A stretch of DNA of 48,517 nucleotides, from assembly GCF_030651595.1 (NCBI RefSeq), contig NZ_JAUSCH010000123.1, positions 1 through 48,517 of the forward strand, in the 5' to 3' direction. The translations under genes and the position numbers were made by a program. The notes beneath the pieces were generated by a model. That model searched no databases. It saw only the letters and a program-made list of their open reading frames with translations, and was not told the DNA's origin. Position 1 is the stretch's first letter. Each line of letters begins with the position of its first letter. This DNA comes from Candidatus Oleimmundimicrobium sp. GTDB lineage: Bacteria; Actinomycetota; Aquicultoria; UBA3085; Oleimmundimicrobiaceae. Positions 18,035-25,955 of the stretch are shown here, piece by piece.

Positions 18035-19013
18035 GTTACAAGAAGATTATGTTGAGGTTGTATCCAATTTATTGGTTAAGAAAAGTGCATTAAGATGGTT
18101 TAAAAATATTGACAGTTTAGTTCTTGATATTGATGGGGTAATTCTAGATGTAACATCCTCTTTTAGACTGGCAATAAGCAAGACGACTCAGTTTTATTTT
18201 GAAAAAATTCTTAAATGGCCCGGCAAAGCCCTTCTTATAACTCCGGAAGAGACTCAACTTTTTAAATTGGTCGGTGGTTTTAATAATGATTGGGAACTAA
18301 CTTATGCTGTTGTTATTTTTTACTTAAGTAAATCGGATTTTTTGTCGAGTTACAATTTAAACGTTTTGCGTAAAAAAGGACGAAGTTTGCAAGAGTTTAC
18401 TGATGAAATTAAAAGGTGTGGTGGCGGACTTAAGTCTGCCGAAAAAATTGCTTTATCTGGTTTAAAAGATAAAGAAAGGATAAAATCACTTTGGAATAGA
18501 AATCTTATTAAACAGATTTTTCAAGAATTTTATGCTGGCGTTGATTGGTGTAAAAAGTTGTATGGGTTTGAACCTGTTTATATAAAGAAGAAAGGTTTGC
18601 TCAATAAAGAGGAAGTTATTATTGATAAAAAGCTGGTCAAACAGTTTTATCCTAAGGTTTCAATTATTACCGGGCGAACAAAAAAGGAAGCTGAAATTGC
18701 TTTGGAAAGAGCGGGTTTTTTAGATATTGTGTCTTTCGATAAGATATTGAGTGATGACGGAGGTATTCGTAAACCTAACCCGAAATTATTGCAAGAATTG
18801 TCAAATAAAATGAAAACTAAAGTTGGGATTTACATAGGAGACACTCCTGATGATCTTGAGATTGTAAATAATTTTAAAAAATTGAATCAAAAAGAGATGT
18901 TTTTATCTTGTATAATATTACAAAACATTGAAGAAGCTAAGAGATTTATTAAAGAGGGAGTCGATATTCTTGCTAGAAAGGGAAACGATGTTCTTGCTGA
19001 AATAAAAAGTTAA
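18024..19013 (+). CDS. HAD-superfamily hydrolase, candidate histidinol-phosphate phosphatase
   Basis: A 329-residue haloacid dehalogenase-type phosphatase, larger than most. Motif I is LVLDIDGVILDV with Asp35 and Asp37, motif II SIITGRT, motif III the Lys in GGIRKPNP, and motif IV YIGDTPDDLEIV. All catalytic residues are kept. A long cap region (about 45-205) lies between motifs I and II. It resembles the HAD-IA group of TIGR01548, some members of which are linked to HisB. It overlaps hisC by 11 bases and precedes hisB by 15. The operon encodes every other histidine enzyme and no HisN, HisK or HisB-N, so removal of phosphate from histidinol-phosphate is the natural role; this is inference. 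Confidence 0.75.
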   Translation: MLDKLQEDYVEVVSNLLVKKSALRWFKNIDSLVLDIDGVILDVTSSFRLAISKTTQFYFEKILKWPGKALLITPEETQLFKLVGGFNNDWELTYAVVIFYLSKSDFLSSYNLNVLRKKGRSLQEFTDEIKRCGGGLKSAEKIALSGLKDKERIKSLWNRNLIKQIFQEFYAGVDWCKKLYGFEPVYIKKKGLLNKEEVIIDKKLVKQFYPKVSIITGRTKKEAEIALERAGFLDIVSFDKILSDDGGIRKPNPKLLQELSNKMKTKVGIYIGDTPDDLEIVNNFKKLNQKEMFLSCIILQNIEEAKRFIKEGVDILARKGNDVLAEIKS

Positions 19014-19028
19014 AAAAGGAGGAAAGAG

Positions 19029-19616
19029 ATGGTTCGTAACAGCACTATTACGAGGAAGACGAAAGAGACCGATATTCAAATTGAGCTTAATGTTGATGGT
19101 CAAGGAAAAGCTGATATCTCGACGGATATCCCATTTTTTGACCATATGTTGGACTTATTAGCCAGACACGGTCTGTTTGATTTGGAGATTAAAGCTAAAG
19201 GTGATTTGGAAGTTGATGCTCATCATACTGTTGAAGATGTAGGTATCTGTCTCGGTCAGGCTTTTCGCGCCAGTCTTGAAGATAAAAAAGGGATAAGAAG
19301 GTTCGGTTATTCGTTAGTTCCAATGGATGAGGCACTTGTAATGACATCGGTAGATATAAGTGGTCGTCCCCATCTTTTTTTTGACGTTGATATTCCTGCT
19401 GAGTACATCGGTAATTTTGATACATCATTGGTGATAGAGTTTTTACATGCCTTTGTAAATCATTTTGCCATAACTTTGCACGTGAAACTTTTATCAGGGA
19501 AAAACGTTCATCATTGCATAGAGGCGGTTTTTAAAGGATTGGCAAGAGCAATTGATATGGCTACTCAAATTGATTCTCGAATCAAAGGTGTGCCTTCTAC
19601 TAAGGGAGAGATTTAA
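19029..19616 (+). CDS. hisB: Imidazoleglycerol-phosphate dehydratase
   Basis: A 195-residue monofunctional HisB. DIPFFDHMLDLLARHGLFDL and the manganese-binding DAHHTVED (around residue 63) are present, as is the second half-site GKNVHHCIEAVFKGLARAI in the C-terminal repeat of the fold. It removes water from imidazoleglycerol phosphate. No phosphatase domain is fused to it, which leaves that step to the HAD gene just upstream. The start ATG 19029 has AAGGAGG upstream. Confidence 0.96.
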   Translation: MVRNSTITRKTKETDIQIELNVDGQGKADISTDIPFFDHMLDLLARHGLFDLEIKAKGDLEVDAHHTVEDVGICLGQAFRASLEDKKGIRRFGYSLVPMDEALVMTSVDISGRPHLFFDVDIPAEYIGNFDTSLVIEFLHAFVNHFAITLHVKLLSGKNVHHCIEAVFKGLARAIDMATQIDSRIKGVPSTKGEI

Positions 19617-19700
19617 CAGTAACTTAGTAGTTTAGAGATATGGGGACATAGAAATCAAAAAACAATGTATTTGTGTTGCTAAGGAGCTAAGAAACTAAAA
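19617..19700. repeat. Short repeat-like spacer between hisB and hisH
   Basis: These 84 bases contain words such as TTAGTAGTTTAG and, just before hisH, GCTAAGGAGCTAAGAAACTA. Here the step is closer to 8 bases than 7. The only AAGGAG available to hisH lies inside this repeat, so the repeat doubles as ribosome binding site. Confidence 0.4.
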
Positions 19701-20306
19701 ATGATTGTAGTAGTAGATTATGGTGTTGGAAATTTAAGAAGTGTTCAAAAAGGTTTTGAAAAAGTTGGTTATAAGGCAATTATTACCGCAGACAGGGATA
19801 TATTGGATAAAGCGGACGGGATTGTATTGCCCGGAGTAGGAGCATTTAAAGATGCAGCAAATGCTTTATCTAAATCAAATCTTGGTGAGGCGATAAAAGA
19901 AGGCATTGCTAAAGGGAAACCTTTTCTTGGGATATGTTTAGGGTTGCATCTTTTATTTACACAAAGCGAAGAACACGGGATAACGCAAGGACTTGATATA
20001 ATTCCGGGTAGAGTTGTGAGTTTGCCTTTAAGCGTAAAAATTCCTCATATGGGGTGGAATCAAATTAAAAAGATTGTGGATGCTCCGGTTTTAAATGATA
20101 TCAATGATGGTTCATATCTCTACTTCGTCCACTCTTATCACGTTGTTCCTGACGATAAAAATATTGTGGCAACCACCACTAATTATGGAATTGAGTTTGT
20201 TTCGAGCATATGGAAAAAGAATATTTTTGCATCACAATTTCACCCGGAAAAAAGCAGTAAACTTGGCCTGAAAATATTGAAAAAATTTGGGGAGGCGACG
20301 GGATGA
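19701..20306 (+). CDS. hisH: Imidazole glycerol phosphate synthase, glutaminase subunit
   Basis: A 201-residue class I glutamine amidotransferase. The catalytic Cys79 lies in LGICLGLHLLF, and His/Glu in SQFHPEKS near the C-terminus complete the triad. It begins MIVVVDYGVGNLRSV, the HisH pattern. It releases ammonia from glutamine for HisF. The gene starts at ATG 19701 and overlaps hisA by 4 bases. Confidence 0.95.
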   Translation: MIVVVDYGVGNLRSVQKGFEKVGYKAIITADRDILDKADGIVLPGVGAFKDAANALSKSNLGEAIKEGIAKGKPFLGICLGLHLLFTQSEEHGITQGLDIIPGRVVSLPLSVKIPHMGWNQIKKIVDAPVLNDINDGSYLYFVHSYHVVPDDKNIVATTTNYGIEFVSSIWKKNIFASQFHPEKSSKLGLKILKKFGEATG

Positions 20307-21037
20307 TAATTTATCCGGCAATTGATATCAAAGCAGGAAGATGTGTGCGGCTTTACCAGGGGCAAATGGATAAGGTTACGCTCTTTCCTGAGTATCCAAC
20401 AGAAGCAGCAAAAAGATGGGAAGCTGCAGGAGCAAAATTTATTCACGTTGTGGATTTAGACGGTGCCGGATCGGGTGAACCAAAGAATATTTTAACGCTT
20501 GAACAAATAATTAAAAGCGTGAATATTCCAATACAGTTCGGCGGTGGTATAAGAGGGATGTATACAGTGAAGCAGCTTTTTAATCTTGGGGTTAGCCGTA
20601 TAATTTTAGGGACAGCTTTAGTAAATAATCCCGATTTGCTTGCGGAAGCTTGTGCGGTGTATCAAGGTAAAATTGCCGTTGGGCTTGATGTAAAAGATGA
20701 GTGTTTAGCCATTCATGGATGGGAAGAAAAAACTGACATAAATGTAGTTGATGTGATAAATGAGCTTGAGAAAGTTGGTGTTTCAAGAATTATATATACT
20801 GATATTTCAGTTGATGGGACGATGCAGGGTCCGAATATAAAGGGAATTAGGTCAATTGCTAAAAAAACAAATATTCCTCTCATTGCTTCGGGTGGAGTGT
20901 CAAGCATTAAAGATATTAAAGCTATAAAGAAATTAGAGAGTTTAGGGGTTGAAGGTATAATTATTGGAAAAGCTCTTTACTCGGAGGCATTTACTTTAGA
21001 AGAAGCGATAAAGGTTGCTGAGAAAAATGTTGGCTAA
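20303..21037 (+). CDS. hisA: ProFAR isomerase
   Basis: A 244-residue beta/alpha barrel. Asp8 in [14 protein letters not shown] and the Asp in VGLDVKDE are the catalytic pair; GGGIRG and IASGGVSS bind phosphate. It isomerises ProFAR to PRFAR. Because a separate trpF lies at 32051, this HisA need not be the bifunctional PriA known from many actinobacteria. The start overlaps hisH by 4 bases (ATGA) and the end overlaps hisF by 11. Confidence 0.95.
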   Translation: MIIYPAIDIKAGRCVRLYQGQMDKVTLFPEYPTEAAKRWEAAGAKFIHVVDLDGAGSGEPKNILTLEQIIKSVNIPIQFGGGIRGMYTVKQLFNLGVSRIILGTALVNNPDLLAEACAVYQGKIAVGLDVKDECLAIHGWEEKTDINVVDVINELEKVGVSRIIYTDISVDGTMQGPNIKGIRSIAKKTNIPLIASGGVSSIKDIKAIKKLESLGVEGIIIGKALYSEAFTLEEAIKVAEKNVG

Positions 21038-21842
21038 GCGGATAATTCCGTGCCTTGATATGAAAGAAGGCAGGGTAGTTAAGGGTGTAAAGTTTGTAAA
21101 TTTACGGGATGCCGGAGACCCTGTTGAGCTTGCTATTGCCTATGATGAAGCAGGAGCGGATGAACTTACTTTTCTTGACATAACGGCTTCTCACGAAAAG
21201 CGTGATATTATGTTTGATGTTGTTCGGCGCACATCGGAGAAAGTTTTTATGCCTTTTACCATAGGCGGAGGAGTAAGAACCGTTGAGGACATAAGGATGG
21301 TTTTGGAAAATGGGGCCGATAAGGTTTCCATAAACACAGCGGCAATTGAAAATCCTAATCTTATTCATGAAGCTTCAAGAAAGTTTGGAAATCAGTGCAT
21401 TGTAGTCGCGATAGACGCAAAATCAGTCCCCGGCTCACAGCCACCAGCTTCCAAGAAAGCACTCCCCACTCCCGACTCCCCACTCCCGACTGGTAGGTGG
21501 GAAGTTTATACACACGGAGGGCGAAATACAACTGGTTTGAATGCGGTTGAATGGGCTAAGAAGGTTGAAGGCCTTGGTGCCGGAGAAATTTTGCTTACCA
21601 GCATGGATAGAGATGGTACTAAAGCCGGTTATGATATCGAGTTAACAAAAGCAATTACAAGCGCAGTAAATATCCCCGTAATTGCTTCAGGTGGAGCAGG
21701 AAAACTTGAACACTTTTTGGAGGTAATAGTTGAAGCGGATGCCGACGCTGTACTTGCGGCATCGCTCTTTCATTTCGGGGAGTTGAGCATAAGACAGGTT
21801 AAAGAATATCTTCGGGATAACAATATCCCTGTAAGATTTTAA
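21027..21842 (+). CDS. hisF: Imidazole glycerol phosphate synthase, cyclase subunit, with repeat insertion
   Basis: A 271-residue HisF, about 20 residues longer than usual. Catalytic Asp11 ([15 protein letters not shown]) and Asp130 (VVAIDAKS) are in their standard places, as are [13 protein letters not shown] and ASGGAGK. The extra residues lie right after Asp130, in the loop following strand 5. They read [11 protein letters not shown] and then [11 protein letters not shown], a Pro/Ser-rich sequence absent from normal HisF. The DNA of this insert is a heptamer repeat (see 21425-21500). The frame is intact and all catalytic residues are kept, so the enzyme is probably active. The start is ATG 21027, overlapping hisA. 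Confidence 0.95.
   Translation: MLAKRIIPCLDMKEGRVVKGVKFVNLRDAGDPVELAIAYDEAGADELTFLDITASHEKRDIMFDVVRRTSEKVFMPFTIGGGVRTVEDIRMVLENGADKVSINTAAIENPNLIHEASRKFGNQCIVVAIDAKSVPGSQPPASKKALPTPDSPLPTGRWEVYTHGGRNTTGLNAVEWAKKVEGLGAGEILLTSMDRDGTKAGYDIELTKAITSAVNIPVIASGGAGKLEHFLEVIVEADADAVLAASLFHFGELSIRQVKEYLRDNNIPVRF
21425..21500. repeat. In-frame heptamer repeat inside hisF
   Basis: Within the hisF frame, 21461-21488 consists of four tandem 7-base units alternating ACTCCCC and ACTCCCG. Upstream at 21438-21453 stands CAGCCACCAGCTTCCA, nearly the same as the repeat in hisIE (CAGCCACCAGCTACCA). Read on the minus strand these are the GGGAGT and GCTGGTGG words of the intergenic heptamer tracts. The block adds about 60 bases to the gene. 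Four 7-base units are 28 bases, so loss or gain of one unit would shift the hisF reading frame. Confidence 0.75.
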
Positions 21843-21857
21843 ATAAAGGAGGTAAGA

Positions 21858-21995
21858 ATGTCGCAAACAATAGCTGGTCTCGTCTTAATATTTATAATTG
21901 GTATTGTTGTGATGTTTGGAGCACGTTACTTGTTTATGAGGTCAATGGAGAAATCCTCTAAAGAAAGACAAGAGAAAGAGAGAGATAAGACATGA
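21858..21995 (+). CDS. Small membrane protein, 45 residues
   Basis: This gene is too short for routine calling but well supported: AAGGAGG lies 7 bases before ATG 21858, the stop is TGA 21993-21995, and the next small gene starts in an ATGA overlap. The protein is one transmembrane helix at about 5-27 (IAGLVLIFIIGIVVMFGARY) and a charged Lys/Glu/Arg tail. It sits between hisF and hisIE. I do not recognise it. By charge the tail should be cytoplasmic. It could be a small regulatory or scaffolding subunit, or only a passenger of the operon. Confidence 0.65.
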   Translation: MSQTIAGLVLIFIIGIVVMFGARYLFMRSMEKSSKERQEKERDKT

Positions 21996-22141
21996 GTGAA
22001 AGAGATATAATTGTTTCTGTGGCTACCTTTGTTCTCGTCGTTGCATTTGTAATTGGAGCGGGATTGATTTTTAAGATGATGAGGCAACATAAAGTAGAAG
22101 CACATTATGAAACTAAAGAAAAAAAAGGGAAGAAAGAATAA
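21992..22141 (+). CDS. Small membrane protein, 49 residues
   Basis: The start ATG 21992 overlaps the previous stop as ATGA and the stop is TAA 22139-22141, five bases before hisIE. The protein has a short acidic/basic head, one transmembrane helix at about 6-28 ([20 protein letters not shown]), then a charged Lys/Glu tail. It has the same plan as the protein before it, so the two could be an old duplication or form a pair in the membrane. No family is recognised. Confidence 0.6.
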   Translation: MSERDIIVSVATFVLVVAFVIGAGLIFKMMRQHKVEAHYETKEKKGKKE

Positions 22142-22145
22142 GACT

Positions 22146-22775
22146 ATGAAAATTGAAGAATTTAAATTTGACGAGAAAGGTTTAATTCCGGCGATAGTTC
22201 AGGATTATCGCACAGGCGAGGTTTTAATGCTTGCCTATATGAACAAAGAATCAATAAAAAAGACGCTTGAGACGGGGCGAACCTGGTTTTGGAGCAGGAG
22301 CCGTCAGCAGTATTGGTGCAAGGGTGAAACTTCAGGGAATGTTCAATATGTAAAGGAAGTAAAATACGATTGCGATGCCGATACTCTTTTAATCTTGATT
22401 GAACAGGTTGGAGTGGCTTGTCATACTGGCGAACGCTCCTGTTTCTATCGAAACATAACCACCAGCCACCAGCCACCAGCTACCAGGGGAAAATTACCGA
22501 TTGTTTTTCAGGAGCTTTATCAAGTTATCCTCGATCGTAAAAAGAAAATGCCTGAGGGTTCATATACCGCAAAACTCTTTGAAGAAGGACAAGATAAAAT
22601 ACTTGCCAAAATCGAGGAAGAATCAGATGAAGTAATCGACGCCGCAAAGAATAAAGAGAATTCTGAAGTGGTTTGGGAAATTGCCGATTTACTCTATCAT
22701 CTTTTGGTTTTACTGGTTGATAAGGGAATTTCTTTGGAAGAAGTTGCAGGAGAGTTGGAGAAGAGAAGGAAGTAG
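22146..22775 (+). CDS. hisIE: Bifunctional PR-AMP cyclohydrolase / PR-ATP pyrophosphatase
   Basis: A 209-residue fusion. The HisI half (1-105) shows [40 protein letters not shown] and [12 protein letters not shown], with the zinc and magnesium ligands. The HisE half (from about 120) shows [22 protein letters not shown] and [14 protein letters not shown]. The linker [13 protein letters not shown] is encoded by a heptamer repeat. It carries out the second and third steps of the pathway. ATG 22146 is chosen because the protein then starts at [13 protein letters not shown], as HisI proteins do; the frame is open further up but would overlap the small membrane gene. Confidence 0.95.
   Translation: MKIEEFKFDEKGLIPAIVQDYRTGEVLMLAYMNKESIKKTLETGRTWFWSRSRQQYWCKGETSGNVQYVKEVKYDCDADTLLILIEQVGVACHTGERSCFYRNITTSHQPPATRGKLPIVFQELYQVILDRKKKMPEGSYTAKLFEEGQDKILAKIEEESDEVIDAAKNKENSEVVWEIADLLYHLLVLLVDKGISLEEVAGELEKRRK
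22461..22488. repeat. In-frame heptamer repeat in the hisIE linker
   Basis: Four tandem 7-base units: ACCAGCC twice (22461-22474), then ACCAGCT (22475-22481) and ACCAGGG (22482-22488). On the minus strand this reads CTGGTAGCTGGTGG, the same words as the intergenic tracts at 23140-23160 and 8058-8086. It encodes the Pro-rich linker between the HisI and HisE domains, a place where extra residues do little harm. Confidence 0.75.
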
Positions 22776-22787
22776 AAAATCAATTTT

Positions 22788-22825
22788 CGTCATTGCGAGA
22801 CGAAGTCGAAGCAATCTCGTTTTTA
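22788..22825. repeat. CATTGCGAG hairpin repeat after hisIE, possible terminator
   Basis: CGTCATTGCGAG at 22788-22799 and GAAGCAATCTCG at 22808-22819 form the two arms of the interspersed repeat, with GAC/GTC pairing between. Five T follow at 22820-22824. It lies 13 bases after the hisIE stop, so it may end his transcription. Confidence 0.6.
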
Positions 22826-23624
22826 ACTATAACGGCTGAATTCCTTTTTTTTATTTATTCAATTATTTCTTTTTTGTAGGTTGTTTTCGGCTCTTGATTC
22901 AAGCGTTTTTCCTCCTCGCTTTACTCCTCAGTGGCGACCTGCAGAACTCATCCGCTGTTGGCGGATTCAAACAGCTTCGGTCGAAACCCCGCCTCGTCAA
23001 TTGCTTGTCGGCGCTTTCATATGTTGCCTACAAACAACCCACCCGGATTTTAAAAATCAAAATCAATAAAAAGTTCTTTTGATTTTACTAAAGGCTAGAG
23101 GCTAATGGCTGCTTCTAATAGTTTTCCTGGAGGCTGACGACTGGTAGCTGGTAGCTGTTTTTAAATGATATGGTAACTAAACAAAACACCGTGCTCATAT
23201 GTTTACCCGTCGCAGGAGGGTCTGCCCGCCTCTGGAGGGTTGCTGTCTACCCAACCCACGAGGGGTTTAAAAAAACCAATAAAAAGCTTTTGTTTTTGAT
23301 TTTCCTGGTAGCTGACGGCCGGAGGATAGAGTCTGGTTTTGCTCCTGACTCCCCGTTTGCCTGCGCCTATGATGCCGCTAGGCATTGGCGGGCAGCTTAA
23401 CTAAGAGACTCCCGACTGATGGGCTTATGGCTGGGAGCTGATAGCTGATTGCTAATGGTATTTTGTTTTAAAAATTTTTAATTTTTAATTCTAGTTCTAC
23501 ATTTTTCGTTTTTAGCTTTTAATTTGAATTTACTTCCCACTCCTCACTAACAGATTGCAGGACTTTCGGTTAATCAGCACGAATCATAATATAAGTTTTG
23601 GCCAACTATCGTGTGAGGTCCTTT
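22826..23624. repeat. Repeat-dense spacer of about 800 bases, no gene seen
   Basis: The frames that are open here are short and lack ribosome sites or protein-like composition. Two diverged copies of a motif of about 65 bases lie at 23023-23085 and 23240-23304; both contain AACCCAC, then TTTAAAAA, then CAATAAAAAG and TTTTGATTTT. Heptamer tracts of the CTGGTAG and GCTGATA kinds are at 23081-23160, 23305-23335 and 23405-23455. A GC palindrome with GCCTGC at 23359-23364 and GGCAGC at 23391-23396 lies between them. A pyrimidine-rich, AT-rich tract fills 23460-23530. Confidence 0.6.
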
Positions 23625-24005
23625 TTGAACCCTAAAACTCCATTTAAAATATTTCTTAAAGTATTTATGTCACTTTTCTTTGGGGGTATATTTTATGCTG
23701 ACTGGCTGGTTGCTTTTCTTTTGTTTCTCAAGGCAGATAGTTCCTTTTTAGAAATTATTGGCTGGTTGTTAGCGCCCGTTGTTACCGCGTTGGGTTTTAC
23801 GGTGGGAATCAAACTTTTTGATTTTTTGGCCAAAGAGAAAAAAGAGAAGTTTTTTCATATTTACAAATGGCCTTTAGTTGGGTGTGTAGTTGGCGCGGGA
23901 ATTGTTTACTGGTTTGGGCCAATGCTTATCGTCTTTTCCATGCTCGTGTTTGGAGCAATAAGTATTTTTATAAGAGAAGTGCTTTTGGTTAGGAAGGCGA
24001 ATTGA
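23625..24005 (+). CDS. Hypothetical multi-pass membrane protein
   Basis: A 126-residue hydrophobic protein with about four membrane helices: roughly 8-34, 42-66, 80-96 and 97-118. No family is recognised. The start is probably TTG 23625 since GTGAGGT lies 6 bases upstream; the frame is open from 23598. It precedes the ABC exporter genes by about 80 bases on the same strand and could be a third component of that system, but nothing proves it. Confidence 0.5.
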   Translation: MNPKTPFKIFLKVFMSLFFGGIFYADWLVAFLLFLKADSSFLEIIGWLLAPVVTALGFTVGIKLFDFLAKEKKEKFFHIYKWPLVGCVVGAGIVYWFGPMLIVFSMLVFGAISIFIREVLLVRKAN

Positions 24006-24082
24006 AACTTACAAGTCTATAATTTTTGAATGGAAATCCTTGTTTTATTGGAGCGCTGGGAACAAAAACGCGAAAGGAGGCA

Positions 24083-24991
24083 ATGAGTTTGGATGTAGTA
24101 ATTCGCACAGAGGGCTTAACCAAGTGCTATGGTAAAACTCTTGGCATAATCGACCTCAATTTTGAAGTCAAAAAGGGCGAGGTTTTTGGCTATCTTGGGC
24201 CAAATGGCGCAGGCAAAACAACAACTATAAGAATGCTACTCGATTTTATTCACCCGACGCGTGGCAAAGCCACGATTTTCGGTCTGGATACGCATAAGGA
24301 TAACGTTAAGATTAAAAGGCGTGTTGGCTATCTTCCCGGAGAACTTGAGCTATATAAAAACCTTAAAGGTGGGGAGTTTTTGCGTCATTTTGCTTACCTG
24401 CGGAGTGGTGTCGATTGGAAATATGTTCAAGAGCTTGCCGAACGGCTTGATTTCGATATGTCAAAGCCGATTCGCTCTTTGTCATCGGGAAATAAGCACA
24501 AAGTTGGCCTCATTCAAGCGCTTATGCACAAGCCGGAGCTTTTGATTTTAGATGAGCCAACCGTGGGTCTTGACCCTTTGATGCAGCAGGAGTTTTATCG
24601 CATGATGCACGAGGCCAAAGAGCAAGGCCAAACCTTATTTATCTCATCGCATATTTTACCTGAGGTTGAGAGGATATGTGACCGAGTTGGATTTATCAGG
24701 CGCGGCAAGCTAATCAAGGTTGAAGATGTTTCAGATTTAAAGAAACACGCATTCCGTCAAATTGAGATTCATTTTGCAGGCCCTGTTCCGAAAGAGGAAT
24801 TTGAAAACCTTTCTGTTGTTAAAGATGTAATGGTAGAAGATAGTATATTGCGATTTACGGTTGCGGGCCCTTTAGATGCTGTCGTCAAGACGGCCGCGAA
24901 GTTTGAGGTAGTAAACGTGATAAGTCACGAACCCAATCTCGAGGATATCTTTCTAACCTACTATGGGGGTGACGAAAATGCTGCTTCGTAA
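24083..24991 (+). CDS. ABC transporter ATP-binding protein
   Basis: A 302-residue ATPase of the NatA/CcmA-like ABC-2 exporter class. Walker A is GPNGAGKTT (39-47), the signature LSSGNKHKVG, Walker B LLILDEPTVGLDP, and the H-loop His lies in LFISSHILPE. A C-terminal domain of about 80 residues follows, as in DUF4162-type exporters. It powers the permease encoded next. ATG 24083 has AAAGG five bases upstream; TTG 24089 is better placed for GGAGG (24076-24080) and is a real alternative. It overlaps the permease gene. The substrate is unknown; drugs, peptides and sodium are common in the class. Confidence 0.9.
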   Translation: MSLDVVIRTEGLTKCYGKTLGIIDLNFEVKKGEVFGYLGPNGAGKTTTIRMLLDFIHPTRGKATIFGLDTHKDNVKIKRRVGYLPGELELYKNLKGGEFLRHFAYLRSGVDWKYVQELAERLDFDMSKPIRSLSSGNKHKVGLIQALMHKPELLILDEPTVGLDPLMQQEFYRMMHEAKEQGQTLFISSHILPEVERICDRVGFIRRGKLIKVEDVSDLKKHAFRQIEIHFAGPVPKEEFENLSVVKDVMVEDSILRFTVAGPLDAVVKTAAKFEVVNVISHEPNLEDIFLTYYGGDENAAS

Positions 24992-25784
24992 TATCTTTTT
25001 AAAAAATCTACGTGATAGGCGCAAAGCTTTATTTTGGTGGAGCTTCGGCATGATTTTATTTGCCCTTTTTATTTGCGCATTTTATCCGACCGTCCAAGAA
25101 AGTGCCGCGGAATTGGAAACCTACATGGCAAATATGCCTGAGGCGCTTATAGCGGCATTTGGAGGGACCGGTAGCAATATTGCGTCACCCGAAGGGTATT
25201 TAAATGTGGAGTTTTTCTCCATGATGCTTCCGATGATGTTCATAATATATGCCATTGGGTTTGGTGGCGGTGTGATTGCGGGGGAAGAGGAGGCCGGAAC
25301 ACTCGACTTATTGCTTGCAAATCCCATTTCTCGTTGGCGGGTTTTACTGGAAAAGTTTTTGGCTATGGTTGCGGGGATGACCATTTTAAGTTTTATGTCA
25401 TGGCTGGGACTTGTAGCCGGCGCATATGTCTATGATATGAATATTGGTCTCGGACAGTTGGCAGCGGCAACGTTTAGCAGTGTTCTTTTAAGTTTCAGTT
25501 TTGGAGTTATTGCTTTGGCCGTAAGTTGTTTAACCGGCAGGCGCGGGATAAGCATGGGCATTGCAACCGCTCTGGCTGTTGGAACATATTTGCTTTATGT
25601 TTTGGCGCAGGTTGCTGAACCATTGGAAAAGTACCAGAAACTATCGCCATTTTATTGGCATCTGGCTCCCAACCCTTTGGCCAATGGCCTGAAACTTGGC
25701 AATATGGCGGTTTTCATCGGAACAATAGCCGTATTTCTAATAATTGCTCTCATTGCTTTCCAGCGTCGCGACTTGGCGGTTTAG
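24978..25784 (+). CDS. ABC-2 type transporter permease
   Basis: A 268-residue protein with about six membrane helices, starting LRNIFLKNLRDRRKALFWWSFGMILFA. A central GGVIAGEEEAGTLDLLLANPISRW, typical for ABC-2 permeases, follows the second helix (GEEEAGTLDLLL is the readable core). It is the membrane partner of the preceding ATPase, whose gene it overlaps by 14 bases. ATG 24978 is chosen for the GGGGGTGA just upstream; ATG 24963 in the same frame lacks a site. The unit ends with a clear terminator at 25814-25847. Confidence 0.88.
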   Translation: MLLRNIFLKNLRDRRKALFWWSFGMILFALFICAFYPTVQESAAELETYMANMPEALIAAFGGTGSNIASPEGYLNVEFFSMMLPMMFIIYAIGFGGGVIAGEEEAGTLDLLLANPISRWRVLLEKFLAMVAGMTILSFMSWLGLVAGAYVYDMNIGLGQLAAATFSSVLLSFSFGVIALAVSCLTGRRGISMGIATALAVGTYLLYVLAQVAEPLEKYQKLSPFYWHLAPNPLANGLKLGNMAVFIGTIAVFLIIALIAFQRRDLAV

Positions 25785-25813
25785 AAATTAGTTAGTGAAA
25801 TTAGCATAAAAAA

Positions 25814-25847
25814 TGAGTTAAATTTCTTAACTCACCTATTTTTTTTT
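25814..25847 (+). terminator. Intrinsic terminator of the ABC exporter unit
   Basis: TGAGTTAA (25814-25821) pairs perfectly with TTAACTCA (25827-25834) around a 5-base loop. A run of T follows at 25839-25847. Confidence 0.85.
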
Positions 25848-25955
25848 AAGGCTCGGTTTAATTGTCGAATGGAGAAATATAAATAAATAATCGTAACTTT
25901 TTCCTTATAATTGCGTTTTAAATAGCGAAAATAAAAAAGAGAGGAGGGTTAGGTT

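Noticed and set aside
21425-21500. An intein or a frameshift pair in hisF
   Set aside because: The insert is only about 20 residues, has no splicing motifs, and the frame is continuous on both sides.
22881-23400. Several open frames of 60-76 codons on both strands in the post-his spacer
   Set aside because: They lack ribosome sites, overlap one another, have unlikely protein composition and coincide with repeat copies.
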